Assembly: GCF_016464015.1 (NCBI RefSeq)
Contig: NZ_JACDXT010000012.1
Coordinates: 62,001 to 126,000 of the forward strand
Length of the DNA stretch: 64,000 nt
Direction of reading: 5' to 3'
Source of the DNA: Psychrobacter sp. bablab_jr014
Lineage (GTDB): Bacteria; Pseudomonadota; Gammaproteobacteria; Pseudomonadales; Moraxellaceae
Part shown: positions 20,033 to 30,365 of the stretch, piece after piece
Layout of the letters: each line of letters opens with the position of its first letter
Numbering within the stretch: position 1 is the first letter of the stretch
Made by a program: the position numbers and the translations under genes
Notes under the pieces: generated by a model
Told to the model about the DNA's origin: nothing
The model's database searches: none
What the model saw: only the letters and a program-made list of their open reading frames with translations

Positions 20033-20063
20033 GCCGCGTGCGTATAGAAAGTGCGCACGCGGC
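20033..20063. other. Perfect 10-bp hairpin downstream of ygiQ
   Basis: GCCGCGTGCG (20033-20042) pairs with CGCACGCGGC (20054-20063), 11-base loop. It sits just past the ygiQ stop but no T-run follows on the minus strand; possibly a weak or factor-assisted terminator. Confidence 0.5.
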
Positions 20064-20080
20064 AGGTAGCTGCGGGCGCG

Positions 20081-22558
20081 CTATTTTTGTTTGCGTGGCG
20101 GCAATCCTGTGTGCTGGGTTTGGAAGTTGCCCTTTTGTACGCGTTTACGCGCAGGCGGCTTGCCTGAAGCTTTTTGCTTGTTGGTTTGGCTGCCATTACC
20201 GTCTTGCTTGCCGCGGCGTTTCACCGAGTCGTTACCCAGACGGCTGTTCTTTTTACGCGCCGATTGATAGCTGTCTTGCCCTGCGTCACGACCCTCAAGG
20301 CTTGCGTTAAACGGCGGAATAAGACAAGCGCGGCTCTTGCCAATCAAGTCACTGCGCCCCATGGCTTTTAGCGCATCACGCAGTAGCGCCCAGTTTTTGG
20401 GGTCGTGATAACGTAGGAACGCCTTGTGCAATTTACGTTGTTTGCCCGATTTGACGATGGTCACATCGCCTTGCTCGCGGTTGATTTTGTGCAGCGGGTC
20501 TTTGTGCGTGTGATACATAGTGGTCGCGGTTGCCATCGGACTTGGGTAAAACGCCTGTACCTGGTCCGCGCGGAAGCCATTGCGTTTGAGCCACAGCGCA
20601 AGGTTCATCATGTCTTCATCGGTGGTGCCAGGGTGCGCGGCGATAAAGTAAGGGATGAGGTACTGCTCTTTGCCCGCCTCGGCACTAAAGCGCTCAAACA
20701 TGGCTTTAAACTCGTCATAACTGCCCATGCCAGGTTTCATCATTTTTGACAATACGTTGTCTTCGGAGTGTTCAGGCGCGATTTTTAGATAGCCGCCGAC
20801 GTGGTGCGTGACCAGCTCTTTGACGTATTCAGGGTCTTTAACCGCCAAGTCATAGCGCAGACCTGAGGCGATAAGGATTTTTTTTACGCCCTTGATGTCC
20901 CGCGCTTTGCGGTACAGCTGGGTTAGGTTGCTGTGGTCGGTGAGTAGGTTTTCGCACACCGTTGGGTACACGCACGAGGGCTTACGGCAGTTTTTCTCAA
21001 TGCTTTCATCTTTACAGCTTAGGCGGTACATATTCGCTGTTGGACCACCAAGGTCAGAGATGACGCCCGTAAAGTTCGGCGCGGTATCGCGGATGGCTTC
21101 GACTTCGCGCAAGATAGATTCTTCTGAGCGGTTTTGAATAATGCGCCCTTCGTGCTCAGTGATGGAGCAAAAGGTACAGCCGCCAAAACAGCCGCGCATG
21201 ATATTGACCGAAAATTTAATCATATCAAAGGCAGGGATACGCGCATTGCCATAGCTTGGGTGCGGCAGGCGAGCGTATGGCAAATCAAAGATATAATCCA
21301 TCTCTTCGGTCGAGAGCGGCACAGGTGGCGGGTTCAGCCAGACATCAATCGCGGTCTGCGCGTTGCCGCCCATGCTGTGACGCTGCACGAGCGCGCGGGC
21401 GTTACCGGGGTTGGTTTCCATATGTAGGATACGGCTGGCGTGCGCGTAGAGGACTGGGTCAGATTTGACGTGCTCATAATCGGGCAGGCGAATCACCGTC
21501 TGCTCGCGTGGCGGCAGCTTTAGTTTGTGCTTGCGTGCGGTTTTTGGCTTGTTAAACGCACTATCTAATGTGTTATCAAAGCCGCGCAGCTGCACCACTT
21601 GGGTATCGGTATCGACTTGCTCGGCGTTGATGATTTTATTGGCGACAGGCTCAGCGACGAAGCCTTGATACTGCGAGGCCATTGATGACGGCATGGCTTG
21701 ACCGACAGGTGAGTCGCTCGGCTTTTCTTGTTCAATCTTGCAGCTGTCGACGTCTTCGGTCATGACATATGGGTTGATAATCGGGTCGACGCGCCCGACG
21801 GTATCAACGTCATTACTGGCGATTTCGGTCATGTCTGCTTGCCAGTGACGGCGTGAAGGCGTCAGTAAGTAGGCTGCACCGCGCAGTTTGCTCATTTGCT
21901 CAAAGCTATAGCCCTTTGACAGTCCATGCACCACATCGACGATGGCGCGTTCGGCATTGCCATACAATAAGACATCGGCGCGCGAATCCAACAGCACACT
22001 GCGGCGCACCTTGTCCGACCAGTAGTCGTAATGCGCGATACGGCGCAAGCTGCCCTCGATACCGCCTAGAATAATCGGCACATCGGGGTAGGCTTCGCGG
22101 CAGCGCTGGCTGTAGACGATGGCAGCGCGGTCAGGGCGCTTGTTCGCCACATTACCAGGCGAGTAGGCGTCGTCGCTGCGGATTTTGCGGTCGGCGGTAT
22201 AGCGGTTAATCATGCTGTCCATGTTGCCCGCCGTCACGCCATACGCGTATACAGGCTTGCCCAGTTCCATAAACGCGTCTTTGCTCGTCCAATCAGGCTG
22301 CGCGATGATGCCCACGCGAAAGCCCTGCGCCTCAAGCAAACGCCCGATAATCGCCATGCCAAAGCTTGGATGGTCGACATAGGCATCACCCGTCACGATA
22401 ATCACATCGCACGCGTCCCAGCCGAGCGCGTCCATCTCCGCACGGCTCATCGGCAGATAGGGCGCAGGCTCGTAGCAGCTTGCCCAATGTTTGTCGTAGT
22501 CATAAAGTGGCTTGGTGCCTTGTTTAAAGGCGGTGCGGGCGATGGTATCGGCAGACAT
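20081..22558 (-). CDS. ygiQ: YgiQ-family radical SAM protein
   Basis: 825 residues from M-S-A-D-T-I-A-R-T, with AGGGT upstream; the frame extends to 22645 but the extra residues are unlike the family. An N-terminal UPF0313 region ([11 protein letters not shown]) precedes the radical SAM core with the 4Fe-4S motif C-x3-C-x2-C at about residues 457-464. The C-terminal about 90 residues are basic and disordered (K, R, Q, N, G), possibly RNA-binding. A B12-binding-like N-terminus is usual in the family, but the reaction is not known. Confidence 0.9.
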   Translation of the reverse strand: MSADTIARTAFKQGTKPLYDYDKHWASCYEPAPYLPMSRAEMDALGWDACDVIIVTGDAYVDHPSFGMAIIGRLLEAQGFRVGIIAQPDWTSKDAFMELGKPVYAYGVTAGNMDSMINRYTADRKIRSDDAYSPGNVANKRPDRAAIVYSQRCREAYPDVPIILGGIEGSLRRIAHYDYWSDKVRRSVLLDSRADVLLYGNAERAIVDVVHGLSKGYSFEQMSKLRGAAYLLTPSRRHWQADMTEIASNDVDTVGRVDPIINPYVMTEDVDSCKIEQEKPSDSPVGQAMPSSMASQYQGFVAEPVANKIINAEQVDTDTQVVQLRGFDNTLDSAFNKPKTARKHKLKLPPREQTVIRLPDYEHVKSDPVLYAHASRILHMETNPGNARALVQRHSMGGNAQTAIDVWLNPPPVPLSTEEMDYIFDLPYARLPHPSYGNARIPAFDMIKFSVNIMRGCFGGCTFCSITEHEGRIIQNRSEESILREVEAIRDTAPNFTGVISDLGGPTANMYRLSCKDESIEKNCRKPSCVYPTVCENLLTDHSNLTQLYRKARDIKGVKKILIASGLRYDLAVKDPEYVKELVTHHVGGYLKIAPEHSEDNVLSKMMKPGMGSYDEFKAMFERFSAEAGKEQYLIPYFIAAHPGTTDEDMMNLALWLKRNGFRADQVQAFYPSPMATATTMYHTHKDPLHKINREQGDVTIVKSGKQRKLHKAFLRYHDPKNWALLRDALKAMGRSDLIGKSRACLIPPFNASLEGRDAGQDSYQSARKKNSRLGNDSVKRRGKQDGNGSQTNKQKASGKPPARKRVQKGNFQTQHTGLPPRKQK

Positions 22559-22764
22559 GGGCGACCCTTTGGCTGATTGGCTGAAGTGGCGTAAAACGAT
22601 GACGGCGCACCGTTTAAAAAAACGGCTCATCTTATCATGAATCACGCTCAGGTTGTGTAAAACTGCCCAAATAACTGCGAAATTATCAACGGATAAGTTA
22701 TTGATAGTCTAAGAAAAAATGTCGATAAATAGCGCGCTGCTTTACTGTTAATCCAGCACGGCTT

Positions 22765-23232
22765 TTAATCCAGCGCAATCTTGGTTCCACTTTTGGTAAA
22801 GTTCATCACAAACTGACTTTTAAAGTGGCGCACGTTGTTTTCATCGGTCAGCACGCTGCGGGTAAAGCGGTGATAGTCGCTCATATTTTTGGCATTGACC
22901 ACCAATAAAAAATCCACATCGCCTGAAATTTCATAGCAGCTCATCACCTCAGGCTGGCGCGTCATCAAGCGTTCAAAACGCTGCTGCATCACGCGACTAG
23001 AGCGCTGCATCTCTATCATCACCACAGCGGTCAGACCATAGCCGACCTTGTTGGGATTGACGATAGCGACTTGTTTGGTAATCACGCCCGTGTCGGTCAG
23101 CGCTTGGATACGGCGTTGCGCGGTCGCGGTAGACACATGCACCGCCTCGGCGACGCGTTTTAGAGGCAAGGTCGCATCGTCTTGTAATAAGTTCAAAATG
23201 GCCTTGTCGATGGCGTCGAGCTCGTGCTGCAT
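22765..23232 (-). CDS. Lrp/AsnC-family transcriptional regulator
   Basis: 155 residues. N-terminal helix-turn-helix (L-D-A-I-D-K-A-I-L-N-L-L-Q-D-D, then S-T-A-T-A-Q-R-R-I-Q-A-L) and a C-terminal RAM/AsnC ligand-binding domain (C-Y-E-I-S-G-D-V-D-F-L-L-V-V). Typical feast/famine regulators bind amino acids and often control the divergent gene, here a RarD-like exporter at 23592. The target is inferred from this arrangement only. Confidence 0.93.
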   Translation of the reverse strand: MQHELDAIDKAILNLLQDDATLPLKRVAEAVHVSTATAQRRIQALTDTGVITKQVAIVNPNKVGYGLTAVVMIEMQRSSRVMQQRFERLMTRQPEVMSCYEISGDVDFLLVVNAKNMSDYHRFTRSVLTDENNVRHFKSQFVMNFTKSGTKIALD

Positions 23233-23591
23233 GGTTCCTCCTATCTTGCGTTATAAAAAATAATTGCCGTCAAATGCCAACAGAAAAACATCTCCTGATA
23301 AACACGCGAGATTAAACGATATTTTTCTTGCTTGCTGTGACTGCGTCTTTCGATGCTGCGAAAAACATCATTTAATCTTACTGCATTGATTTTAAAAAAT
23401 AATGTCTATATTGTGCCCAAAATAACGTATAAATGAACAGAAATTTCATGAATTTTTTTAAAATGATAAAAAAGTTGTTAAATTAACGACAATTAGAAAA
23501 ATATAACCATAAAAATGTAAAATTAGAGAAGCGTTATCACCGATAGTCGTTACACTGTGCCGCATATCAACTCTTATCACAATAATGACAT
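23233..23591. promoter_or_regulatory. Divergent AT-rich control region, Lrp regulator / transporter
   Basis: 359 bases without a gene, strongly AT-rich from about 23380 on. A plausible rightward promoter is TTGATT (23386-23391) with TATATT (23407-23412), spacing 15. Runs of A/T every turn or so are the kind of DNA Lrp-type proteins bind, but no precise operator can be defined by eye. Confidence 0.4.
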
Positions 23592-24593
23592 ATGGGGTCT
23601 GCGATGCTATCTACTTTGACTTCAAAATCAAGATTTCCAACTTTTGGCTTGGGCACTTATTGGCACAGCCGTTCAGCAAGCGAGCGCGTGATGATGTCAG
23701 GTATCGCGCTGCTGCTGTTTTCTAGCGTGCTGTTTGGCGTGCTGTATTTATACAGCAATTTTTTAGCGCCGTTATCAGGCACGCAGGTGTTTTTATGGCG
23801 TATCGTTGCAATGTGGACGGCGCTGGTTTTGGTACTCATGGTCAGTGGTCGTTTGGGCGAGCATGTGGCGATTGTGCGCGGTTTGCGTACATGGCGCGCT
23901 TGGGCTTTATTGCTGCTGCCCACGCCGATTTTTCTGAGTCAGTTTTGGCTGTTTATGTGGGCGCCTGTCAATGGTCAGAGTATCCAAACCGCGATGGGTT
24001 ACTTTTTATTGCCATTGACGATGGTGCTTTCAGGCTGCGTGGTGTTTAAGGAGCGTTTAAGCCCGTTGCAGTGGCTCGCGGTTGGTTTAGCGGTTTTGGG
24101 CGTGAGCGCAGAGATTTGGCGCACGCACAGCGTGTCTTGGGCGACCTTGTGGGTGTGTAGCACTTATCCGATATATTTTGTCGTGCGCCGCGTGCAGGGC
24201 ATCAGCGCAGTGACGGGGTTGCTGTTTGATTTGACTGTTGCCTTGCCATTTATCCTTGCGTATTTGTGGTGGATTGACAGCAGCAGTCTTGCGGTTGTTG
24301 GCGGCTCAGGGCTAACGATTCTGCTGCTTGCGGGGCTTGGTGTGATTAGTGTCTTGGCGATGAAGACCAACATTGATGCCAGCCAGCTGTTGCCTTTAAA
24401 CATGTATGGCATGCTCAGTTATGTGGAGCCCGCGATTTTGTTTGTACTTGCGGTGACGGTGCTCGGCAATCCGCTAGAAACGGCAATGCTTTATAGCTAT
24501 GGCTTGATTTGGCTTGGGATTGTGTGTTTGCTCGTGCACGGGGCGCGGCAGCTACGTCGTCCGCGCGATGCCAAAAAGGCATTGCCTGTTTAA
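23592..24593 (+). CDS. RarD-like EamA/DMT-superfamily transporter
   Basis: 333 residues with about ten membrane helices, two EamA halves. The pattern F-L-W-R-I-V-A near residue 67 and the length match RarD rather than short EamA members. A second ATG at 23604 is possible. Inner-membrane metabolite exporter of unknown substrate. The divergent Lrp/AsnC regulator suggests amino-acid-related export. It ends with a strong terminator. Confidence 0.8.
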   Translation: MGSAMLSTLTSKSRFPTFGLGTYWHSRSASERVMMSGIALLLFSSVLFGVLYLYSNFLAPLSGTQVFLWRIVAMWTALVLVLMVSGRLGEHVAIVRGLRTWRAWALLLLPTPIFLSQFWLFMWAPVNGQSIQTAMGYFLLPLTMVLSGCVVFKERLSPLQWLAVGLAVLGVSAEIWRTHSVSWATLWVCSTYPIYFVVRRVQGISAVTGLLFDLTVALPFILAYLWWIDSSSLAVVGGSGLTILLLAGLGVISVLAMKTNIDASQLLPLNMYGMLSYVEPAILFVLAVTVLGNPLETAMLYSYGLIWLGIVCLLVHGARQLRRPRDAKKALPV

Positions 24594-24611
24594 ACTTTAG
24601 TGATGTATATG

Positions 24612-24655
24612 AAAAGAGCCGTCCTCACGTAATAACGTGGGGACGGCTTTTTTTG
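24612..24655. terminator. Bidirectional terminator between transporter and lipoprotein genes
   Basis: AGCCGTCC and the adjoining CACGT arm pair with ACGTG and GGACGGCT around a four-base loop; A-run on the left and seven T residues on the right. Confidence 0.88.
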
Positions 24656-24685
24656 TGTTTGTCACTTTTGGCTAACAAAGACGTC

Positions 24686-25405
24686 TTAATCTGCGGCTTT
24701 TTCAAGAATTTGTAGCGGCAGGGTGACCACATCAAAGGCCAACGCAAAAGGCAATAAAATTAGCTTGTCTGCGGCGTTCTTGCCGCGATTGTTGGTTGTT
24801 TTTTGGTAGTTATAAAACGATACGGAGTAAGGTTTGCTGAGCGGGCGGTAATTGGCACGGATGACGTTTAGGTTACTGACCGCAGGGTAGATGGCGCCGC
24901 GTACAGGCACATGAAAACAAAAACGCTGCGCATTAATACGGGTATCGCTGCTGCTGGTGCAGTCTTCGCCGCCATGTTGTAAAAAGTATTGATAATCGCG
25001 CTTATTAAACTCTTCTTTGAGCTTGGCATAAGAAAAACTCATCATGCCTGTAAAGTAGCCATCATTGTTGGGCACTTCAAATTCCATGGCGTTTTTGACC
25101 GTGATGTATCTGGGGTCAAGGTTGCTCAGCAGGTTAATCATTTCGTTACCGCCTTCGGTCAGCACATAGCTTTTCTTCTCACCGATGATGACCATCGATG
25201 CGTTGGGTGTGCGCGGAAGTGCTTCAGCAGGTTTACCAAAGGCGACGATTTGGTCGGTAGACAGCGTGACTTTTTCCGTTGAACTGTATGATGAGCCATC
25301 ATTGAGCACGCTGCTGGTAGCACAGCCCGAGCTGGCAAGCATGGCTGCTATTGTGCCTGTAGCGAGTAGGGTCTTGTAGGTTGGGCGCTTGAAGAATTGA
25401 GACAT
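24686..25405 (-). CDS. Putative lipoprotein, unknown function
   Basis: 239 residues from the ATG at 25405 (GGAAA upstream). Signal peptide with lipobox A-S-S-G-C. The mature protein has two cysteines in the middle (E-D-C-T and R-F-C-F) and a hydrophobic C-terminal segment L-L-P-F-A-L-A-F-D-V-V-T-L-P-L-Q, a motif I associate with YceK/YidQ-like lipoproteins, though the rest is longer than those. Function unknown. Monocistronic by its flanking terminators. Confidence 0.7.
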   Translation of the reverse strand: MSQFFKRPTYKTLLATGTIAAMLASSGCATSSVLNDGSSYSSTEKVTLSTDQIVAFGKPAEALPRTPNASMVIIGEKKSYVLTEGGNEMINLLSNLDPRYITVKNAMEFEVPNNDGYFTGMMSFSYAKLKEEFNKRDYQYFLQHGGEDCTSSSDTRINAQRFCFHVPVRGAIYPAVSNLNVIRANYRPLSKPYSVSFYNYQKTTNNRGKNAADKLILLPFALAFDVVTLPLQILEKAAD

Positions 25406-25529
25406 AACGATTTCCATTCATAATCAAAGAGAGCAATAAAAGACAAACTTTCGTTGGTATATTAGCGGGTTTGTGTTCATTTGCGCCAGTGTTTTATTTC
25501 ATGAAAAGTAAGGCAGACTTTTAACAAAT

Positions 25530-25565
25530 AAAAAAGCCAAACGCATTACCGTTTGGCTTTTGGAT
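25530..25565 (-). terminator. Terminator of smpB
   Basis: AAAAGCCAAACG pairs with CGTTTGGCTTTT around a six-base loop; on the minus strand it follows the smpB stop by about 25 bases and runs into T residues. Confidence 0.8.
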
Positions 25566-25589
25566 AAGGCGGGTAGCACGAGTACCCGA

Positions 25590-26066
25590 TTAATCCATAT
25601 GCTGCTTAAAGCCGCGCTCTTTGTCACGTTCCCAGTCACGGTCTTTGGTGGTTTTGCGTTTGTCGTGCAGTTTTTTACCTTTGGCAAGCGCGATTTGGCA
25701 TTTGACCAATGAGCGCTTCCAGTAGCATGACAGCGGCACGCAGGCATAGCCTTTTTGGTTGACCGCACCGTATAAGGTGTCAATCTCGCGGCGGTTAAGC
25801 AGCAGTTTGCGCGTGCGAATGTTATCAGGGCTGATGTGCGTCGAGCTTGAGAGTAGCGGCTGAATGTGCGAGCCGAACAAAAACGCCTCGCCATCACGCA
25901 AGATGATGTAGGCTTCGGTGATGCTCATTTTGCCTGCGCGGATGGCTTTGACTTCCCAGCCTTGCAAGGAAATACCCGCTTCAAAGGTCTCTTCAATAAA
26001 GTATTCGTGCCGCGCCTTTTTATTGGCGCAGATTTGATTGTCTGGTTTTTTGGCTTTTTTTGACAT
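25590..26066 (-). CDS. smpB: SsrA-binding protein SmpB
   Basis: 158 residues from M-S-K-K-A-K-K, with GAGGA upstream; the frame runs on to 26204 but the extra N-terminus is not family-like. Motifs: [28 protein letters not shown], and the basic C-terminal tail ([10 protein letters not shown]) that enters the mRNA channel. It delivers tmRNA to stalled ribosomes. No ssrA is seen in the window. Confidence 0.97.
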   Translation of the reverse strand: MSKKAKKPDNQICANKKARHEYFIEETFEAGISLQGWEVKAIRAGKMSITEAYIILRDGEAFLFGSHIQPLLSSSTHISPDNIRTRKLLLNRREIDTLYGAVNQKGYACVPLSCYWKRSLVKCQIALAKGKKLHDKRKTTKDRDWERDKERGFKQHMD

Positions 26067-26276
26067 GGTGTCCTCATTATTGCTTATCCTTAGTTCACGC
26101 ACACCCTTTATAAGCCAAGGGACAGACGTGAATAAGTCGAACCCGCATTGTAACAAAGCCTGCGCCCGTTGTGTATGACGATAAGGGGCACAAATGTAGC
26201 GCATGAGTATTAAAAGTGCCTAAAATTTGCTAGCATACACGGTACTATTTTGCATTCTCCAGCCACCGACCGATAG

Positions 26277-26780
<504 letters not shown>

Positions 26781-26793
26781 CCTGTTATTCTAA

Positions 26794-27051
<258 letters not shown>

Positions 27052-27192
27052 GGCGTTTTTAAACGTTCTTTATTAAGTCGCTAAAAGAGCGAGTTGTTGA
27101 TAATACCGTCGTCTGCTTTTCTTCTTTATCCTTTATAAAGCGTTGCCTGTTATTTGTCTGTAGCAAAAACAAGCGCGCCTGATATAAACCAT

Positions 27193-28506
27193 ATGTCTTT
27201 ACTCCCCTCTGAGCACCCCAGCAATACCAGCGATTTTGACCAACAGCATTTATGGCATCCGTATGCCAGTTTGCCGCCGACGTATCCCAATTTGGTTATT
27301 GACCGCGCCGAAGGGGTGTATATTTTTACCCAAAATGGCACGCTCCTGATTGATGGTATGTCGTCGTGGTGGGCGAGCGTGCATGGCTATAATCATCCTG
27401 CCCTTAATGCTGCGATACGTGCCCAGCTCGATAAGATGGCGCATGTGATGTTTGGCGGACTCACGCATCAACCTGCGATTGATTTGGGCAAAAAGTTACT
27501 GGACATTGTTCCCGCTGGGCTTGAAGCGATTTTTTATGCTGACAGTGGCAGCATCGCTGTCGAGGTAGCGCTGAAAATGGCATTGCAATATCAAATTGCC
27601 GCGGGTTACGAGCACAAAAAACAATTTGCCTCCACGCGCTCAGGCTATTATGGCGATACGTGGCACGCGATGAGTGTGTGCGACCCTGTGACGGGCATGC
27701 ACAGCTTATATGGTCGTCAGTTGCCGATGCAGCACTTTATTGACGCGCCACCGCTGGGGTTTTCGCGCCCTTTAAAGACGGCGGAGCGTGAGCAGGTCAC
27801 GGCGTTTTTTGCCGCGCAAGGTAAGGAGTTGGCGGCGTTTATTATTGAGCCGATTATTCAGGGCGCTGGCGGGATGCGCTTTTATAGCCCTGAGTATTTA
27901 CAGCTTGTGCGCCAACTGTGTGATGACTACGGCGTGCTCCTGATTGCTGATGAGATTGCCACAGGCTTTGGGCGTAGTGGCAAGCTGTTTGCCTGTGAGC
28001 ATGCCGATATCTGTCCTGACATTATGACCATTGGCAAAGCGCTGACGGGCGGCTATATGAGCTTTGCTGCGACCCTATGCACGCGGCACGTGGCGGATAC
28101 GATTGGTCAAAGCGACTATCCTGCGTTGATGCATGGTCCGACCTTTATGGGCAATCCCTTGGCGTGCGCGGTGGCGTGTGCGTCAGTGGACTTGATTGTC
28201 TCATACGACATTGAAGCCCGCACCGCCCACATGCAGCAGTTAATGACTGATATGCTTGCGCCTGCTCAAGACTTGGTAGGCGTAAAAGAAGTGCGCTGCT
28301 TGGGCGCGGTCGCCGTGATTGAATTGATAGACGCGGTTGATATGCCGACGTTTCAGACCTTGCTGCTTGAGGCGGGTATTTGGGTACGTCCCTTTGGACG
28401 GCTTGTGTACATCATGCCACCTTACATCATTAGTGACGATGAGCTGACAACGTTATGCACGGCGCTCTTGTCCGTGGTGCGTCGCTATTTGTCTGCTGCG
28501 GCATGA
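27193..28506 (+). CDS. bioA: Adenosylmethionine-8-amino-7-oxononanoate aminotransferase
   Basis: 437 residues from the ATG at 27193; a TTG start at 27154 would add 13 residues. Class III aminotransferase: H-L-W-H-P-Y-A at the N-terminus (specific to BioA), S-S-W-W-A-S-V-H-G-Y, D-S-G-S-I-A-V-E, L-L-I-A-D-E-I-A-T-G-F-G-R and the PLP lysine in T-I-G-K-A-L-T-G-G (K282). Uses SAM as amino donor to make DAPA in biotin synthesis. bioD follows 163 bases later. Confidence 0.95.
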   Translation: MSLLPSEHPSNTSDFDQQHLWHPYASLPPTYPNLVIDRAEGVYIFTQNGTLLIDGMSSWWASVHGYNHPALNAAIRAQLDKMAHVMFGGLTHQPAIDLGKKLLDIVPAGLEAIFYADSGSIAVEVALKMALQYQIAAGYEHKKQFASTRSGYYGDTWHAMSVCDPVTGMHSLYGRQLPMQHFIDAPPLGFSRPLKTAEREQVTAFFAAQGKELAAFIIEPIIQGAGGMRFYSPEYLQLVRQLCDDYGVLLIADEIATGFGRSGKLFACEHADICPDIMTIGKALTGGYMSFAATLCTRHVADTIGQSDYPALMHGPTFMGNPLACAVACASVDLIVSYDIEARTAHMQQLMTDMLAPAQDLVGVKEVRCLGAVAVIELIDAVDMPTFQTLLLEAGIWVRPFGRLVYIMPPYIISDDELTTLCTALLSVVRRYLSAAA

Positions 28507-28669
28507 CTTTCTATATAGACCTTTTTGACTATACAGACCTTTTTGATAACAAAGGTTTGATACCAAACGACAGACAGCGGCAGGTTTGACCGCGTTTGTA
28601 CTGCCTTATTCTGACCACCACTTATTATCGTTACTCTTATTGCCCTATTAATTTGACCTAAGGAAGTTT

Positions 28670-29404
28670 ATGCGCGTTTTATTCGTTTCAGGCATTGATA
28701 CCGAAATCGGTAAAACCTACGTCACAGGGATGCTCGCGCGCGCCTTGCAAAATCAAGGCGTCAAGGTCATTACCCAAAAGCTTATACAGACAGGCGTGCC
28801 GCAACACGCCATCTCGGATGACATTATTATCCATCGCGAGCTGATGGGCATGCCGCTCCAGCTGTGCGATTTAAACCACACCACCTGTCCGTATCGCTAT
28901 ATCAAGCCTGCGTCACCACATTTGGCAGCCGCGCTCTCAGGACAAACGCCAGATTTGAAGGTGGTGACAGACGCGACCCGCGATTTGTTGTCTGAATTTG
29001 ATATGGTGCTGCTCGAAGGGGCAGGTGGCTTGTTGGTGCCAGTGACCAATGAATTGCTGAGCTTAGATTACATCGCTGAGCAAGGCTACCCGATTGTACT
29101 GGTGACGACGGGACGGCTTGGCAGTATTAATCACACATTGCTCAGCCTTGAAGCCATCCGCCAGCGCGGTTTGACCGTGCATAGCGTGATTTATAATCAC
29201 ATTCACGATGACGATAAGCAAATTGCCAATAGCAGCATTCATTATATGCGTAACTATATCCGCAAACATTATCCTGAGACCTATTGGTTGGGTATGGCTA
29301 TCAGGCCGCCCGTTCCCAACAGTTTGCAATCGGCTGATGCGATGTTGCCCGATTTGCCCACAGATTTTGTGGCGACGCTGACAGCCGACTGGGAGGACAA
29401 ATAA
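28670..29404 (+). CDS. bioD: Dethiobiotin synthetase
   Basis: 244 residues; GGAAG before the ATG. P-loop S-G-I-D-T-E-I-G-K-T at residues 8-17, then V-L-L-E-G-A-G-G-L-L-V-P, the conserved BioD motif. Carboxylates DAPA to dethiobiotin with ATP. It lacks bioB, bioF, bioC and bioH nearby, so the pathway is split over the chromosome. Its first P-loop residue is Ser-Gly rather than the usual Gly-Thr, a conservative difference. Confidence 0.93.
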   Translation: MRVLFVSGIDTEIGKTYVTGMLARALQNQGVKVITQKLIQTGVPQHAISDDIIIHRELMGMPLQLCDLNHTTCPYRYIKPASPHLAAALSGQTPDLKVVTDATRDLLSEFDMVLLEGAGGLLVPVTNELLSLDYIAEQGYPIVLVTTGRLGSINHTLLSLEAIRQRGLTVHSVIYNHIHDDDKQIANSSIHYMRNYIRKHYPETYWLGMAIRPPVPNSLQSADAMLPDLPTDFVATLTADWEDK

Positions 29405-29418
29405 GCCAAAAAAGACAG

Positions 29419-29447
29419 TTCACACAGCCGATACGGTTTGCTATACT
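29419..29447 (+). promoter_or_regulatory. rnpB promoter
   Basis: TTCACA (29419-29424), 17-base spacer, TATACT (29442-29447); the predicted transcription start is at about 29454, where the RNA's P1 helix begins. Confidence 0.8.
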
Positions 29448-29452
29448 AGCGC

Positions 29453-29828
<376 letters not shown>

Positions 29829-29880
29829 GCTGTTCAGTGGTTTTTAGGGCGTGACCCTATACTACAGATGACAGTTTTTT

Positions 29881-29918
29881 AAAAAAAGCCAAAAAAAGCG
29901 CAAAAAGGTTAAAAAAAG
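29881..29918 (+). promoter_or_regulatory. Phased A-tracts upstream of the tRNA promoter
   Basis: Four A-tracts of 5-7 bases begin at 29881, 29891, 29902 and 29911, close to one helical turn apart, ending about 14 bases before the -35 box. Such phasing produces intrinsic DNA curvature and can act like an UP element for stable RNA promoters. Confidence 0.6.
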
Positions 29919-29931
29919 TATGGCTCGGGGG

Positions 29932-29960
29932 TTGACGATAGGTCACTGCTTGGGCATAAT
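29932..29960 (+). promoter_or_regulatory. Promoter of the CAU tRNA
   Basis: TTGACG (29932-29937), 17-base spacer, CATAAT (29955-29960), 14 bases before the tRNA 5' end. Strong, as expected for a stable RNA gene. Confidence 0.85.
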
Positions 29961-29974
29961 ACTGAGCCTCAAAT

Positions 29975-30051
29975 GGCGATGTAGCTCAGCTGGTTAGAGC
30001 GCACGACTCATAATCGTGAGGTCGAGAGTTCAAGTCTCTCCATCGCCACCA
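29975..30051 (+). tRNA. tRNA with CAU anticodon, probably elongator tRNA-Met
   Basis: 77 bases with encoded CCA. Acceptor arm GGCGATG/CATCGCC, D arm with GCTCAGCTGGTTAGAGC, anticodon stem CACGA/TCGTG with loop CTCATAA, T arm GAGAG-TTCAAGT-CTCTC. The D-arm sequence excludes the initiator. The CAU anticodon leaves elongator Met or lysidine-modified Ile2; Met is judged more likely from the acceptor and T arms, but not proven. Confidence 0.9.
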
Positions 30052-30077
30052 TATACTGCACGTTACGTGCGAAAAGA

Positions 30078-30106
30078 ACCAATCCGCTGTGATTGGTTTT
30101 TTTTTG
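30078..30106 (+). terminator. Terminator of the tRNA gene
   Basis: AACCAAT pairs with ATTGGTT around an eight-base loop, followed by eight or more T residues. The rest of the 314-base gap up to lepA holds only promoter-like DNA. Confidence 0.82.
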
Positions 30107-30184
30107 CCTGTTTGTTTTTGCTTGGCGCGCGCCGCCGTTTGTCTTATCTATAGCATGTAGATACACAGCTAAAATAAAATCGCC

Positions 30185-30212
30185 TTACTTTATAGCCGAA
30201 AGCTGGTAGAAT
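30185..30212 (+). promoter_or_regulatory. Possible lepA-lepB promoter
   Basis: TTACTT (30185-30190) and TAGAAT (30207-30212) with spacing 16 and a TGG immediately before the -10 (extended -10). It lies 154 bases upstream of lepA. Confidence 0.45.
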
Positions 30213-30365
30213 ACGGTCACGTGTATATCACTGCCAGCGCACAACAGACGCACGGTCTTTGGCTGGCAGCCAAGTGCCAAACAGGCATTTTCTTCGTACG
30301 ACACGACCCATATTTTATTATTTTCCACGATGATTTTTTAATCACCATGATTTCGTAGGCGCTTT

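Noticed and set aside
29846-29861. TAGGGCGTG followed by CCCTA after rnpB, similar to the transposon-like end
   Set aside because: Only nine bases match and they form a small local hairpin; judged coincidence.
29975-30051. Initiator tRNA-Met
   Set aside because: D-arm and acceptor pairing are those of an elongator; the initiator has an unpaired first base pair and a GGG/CCC anticodon stem.
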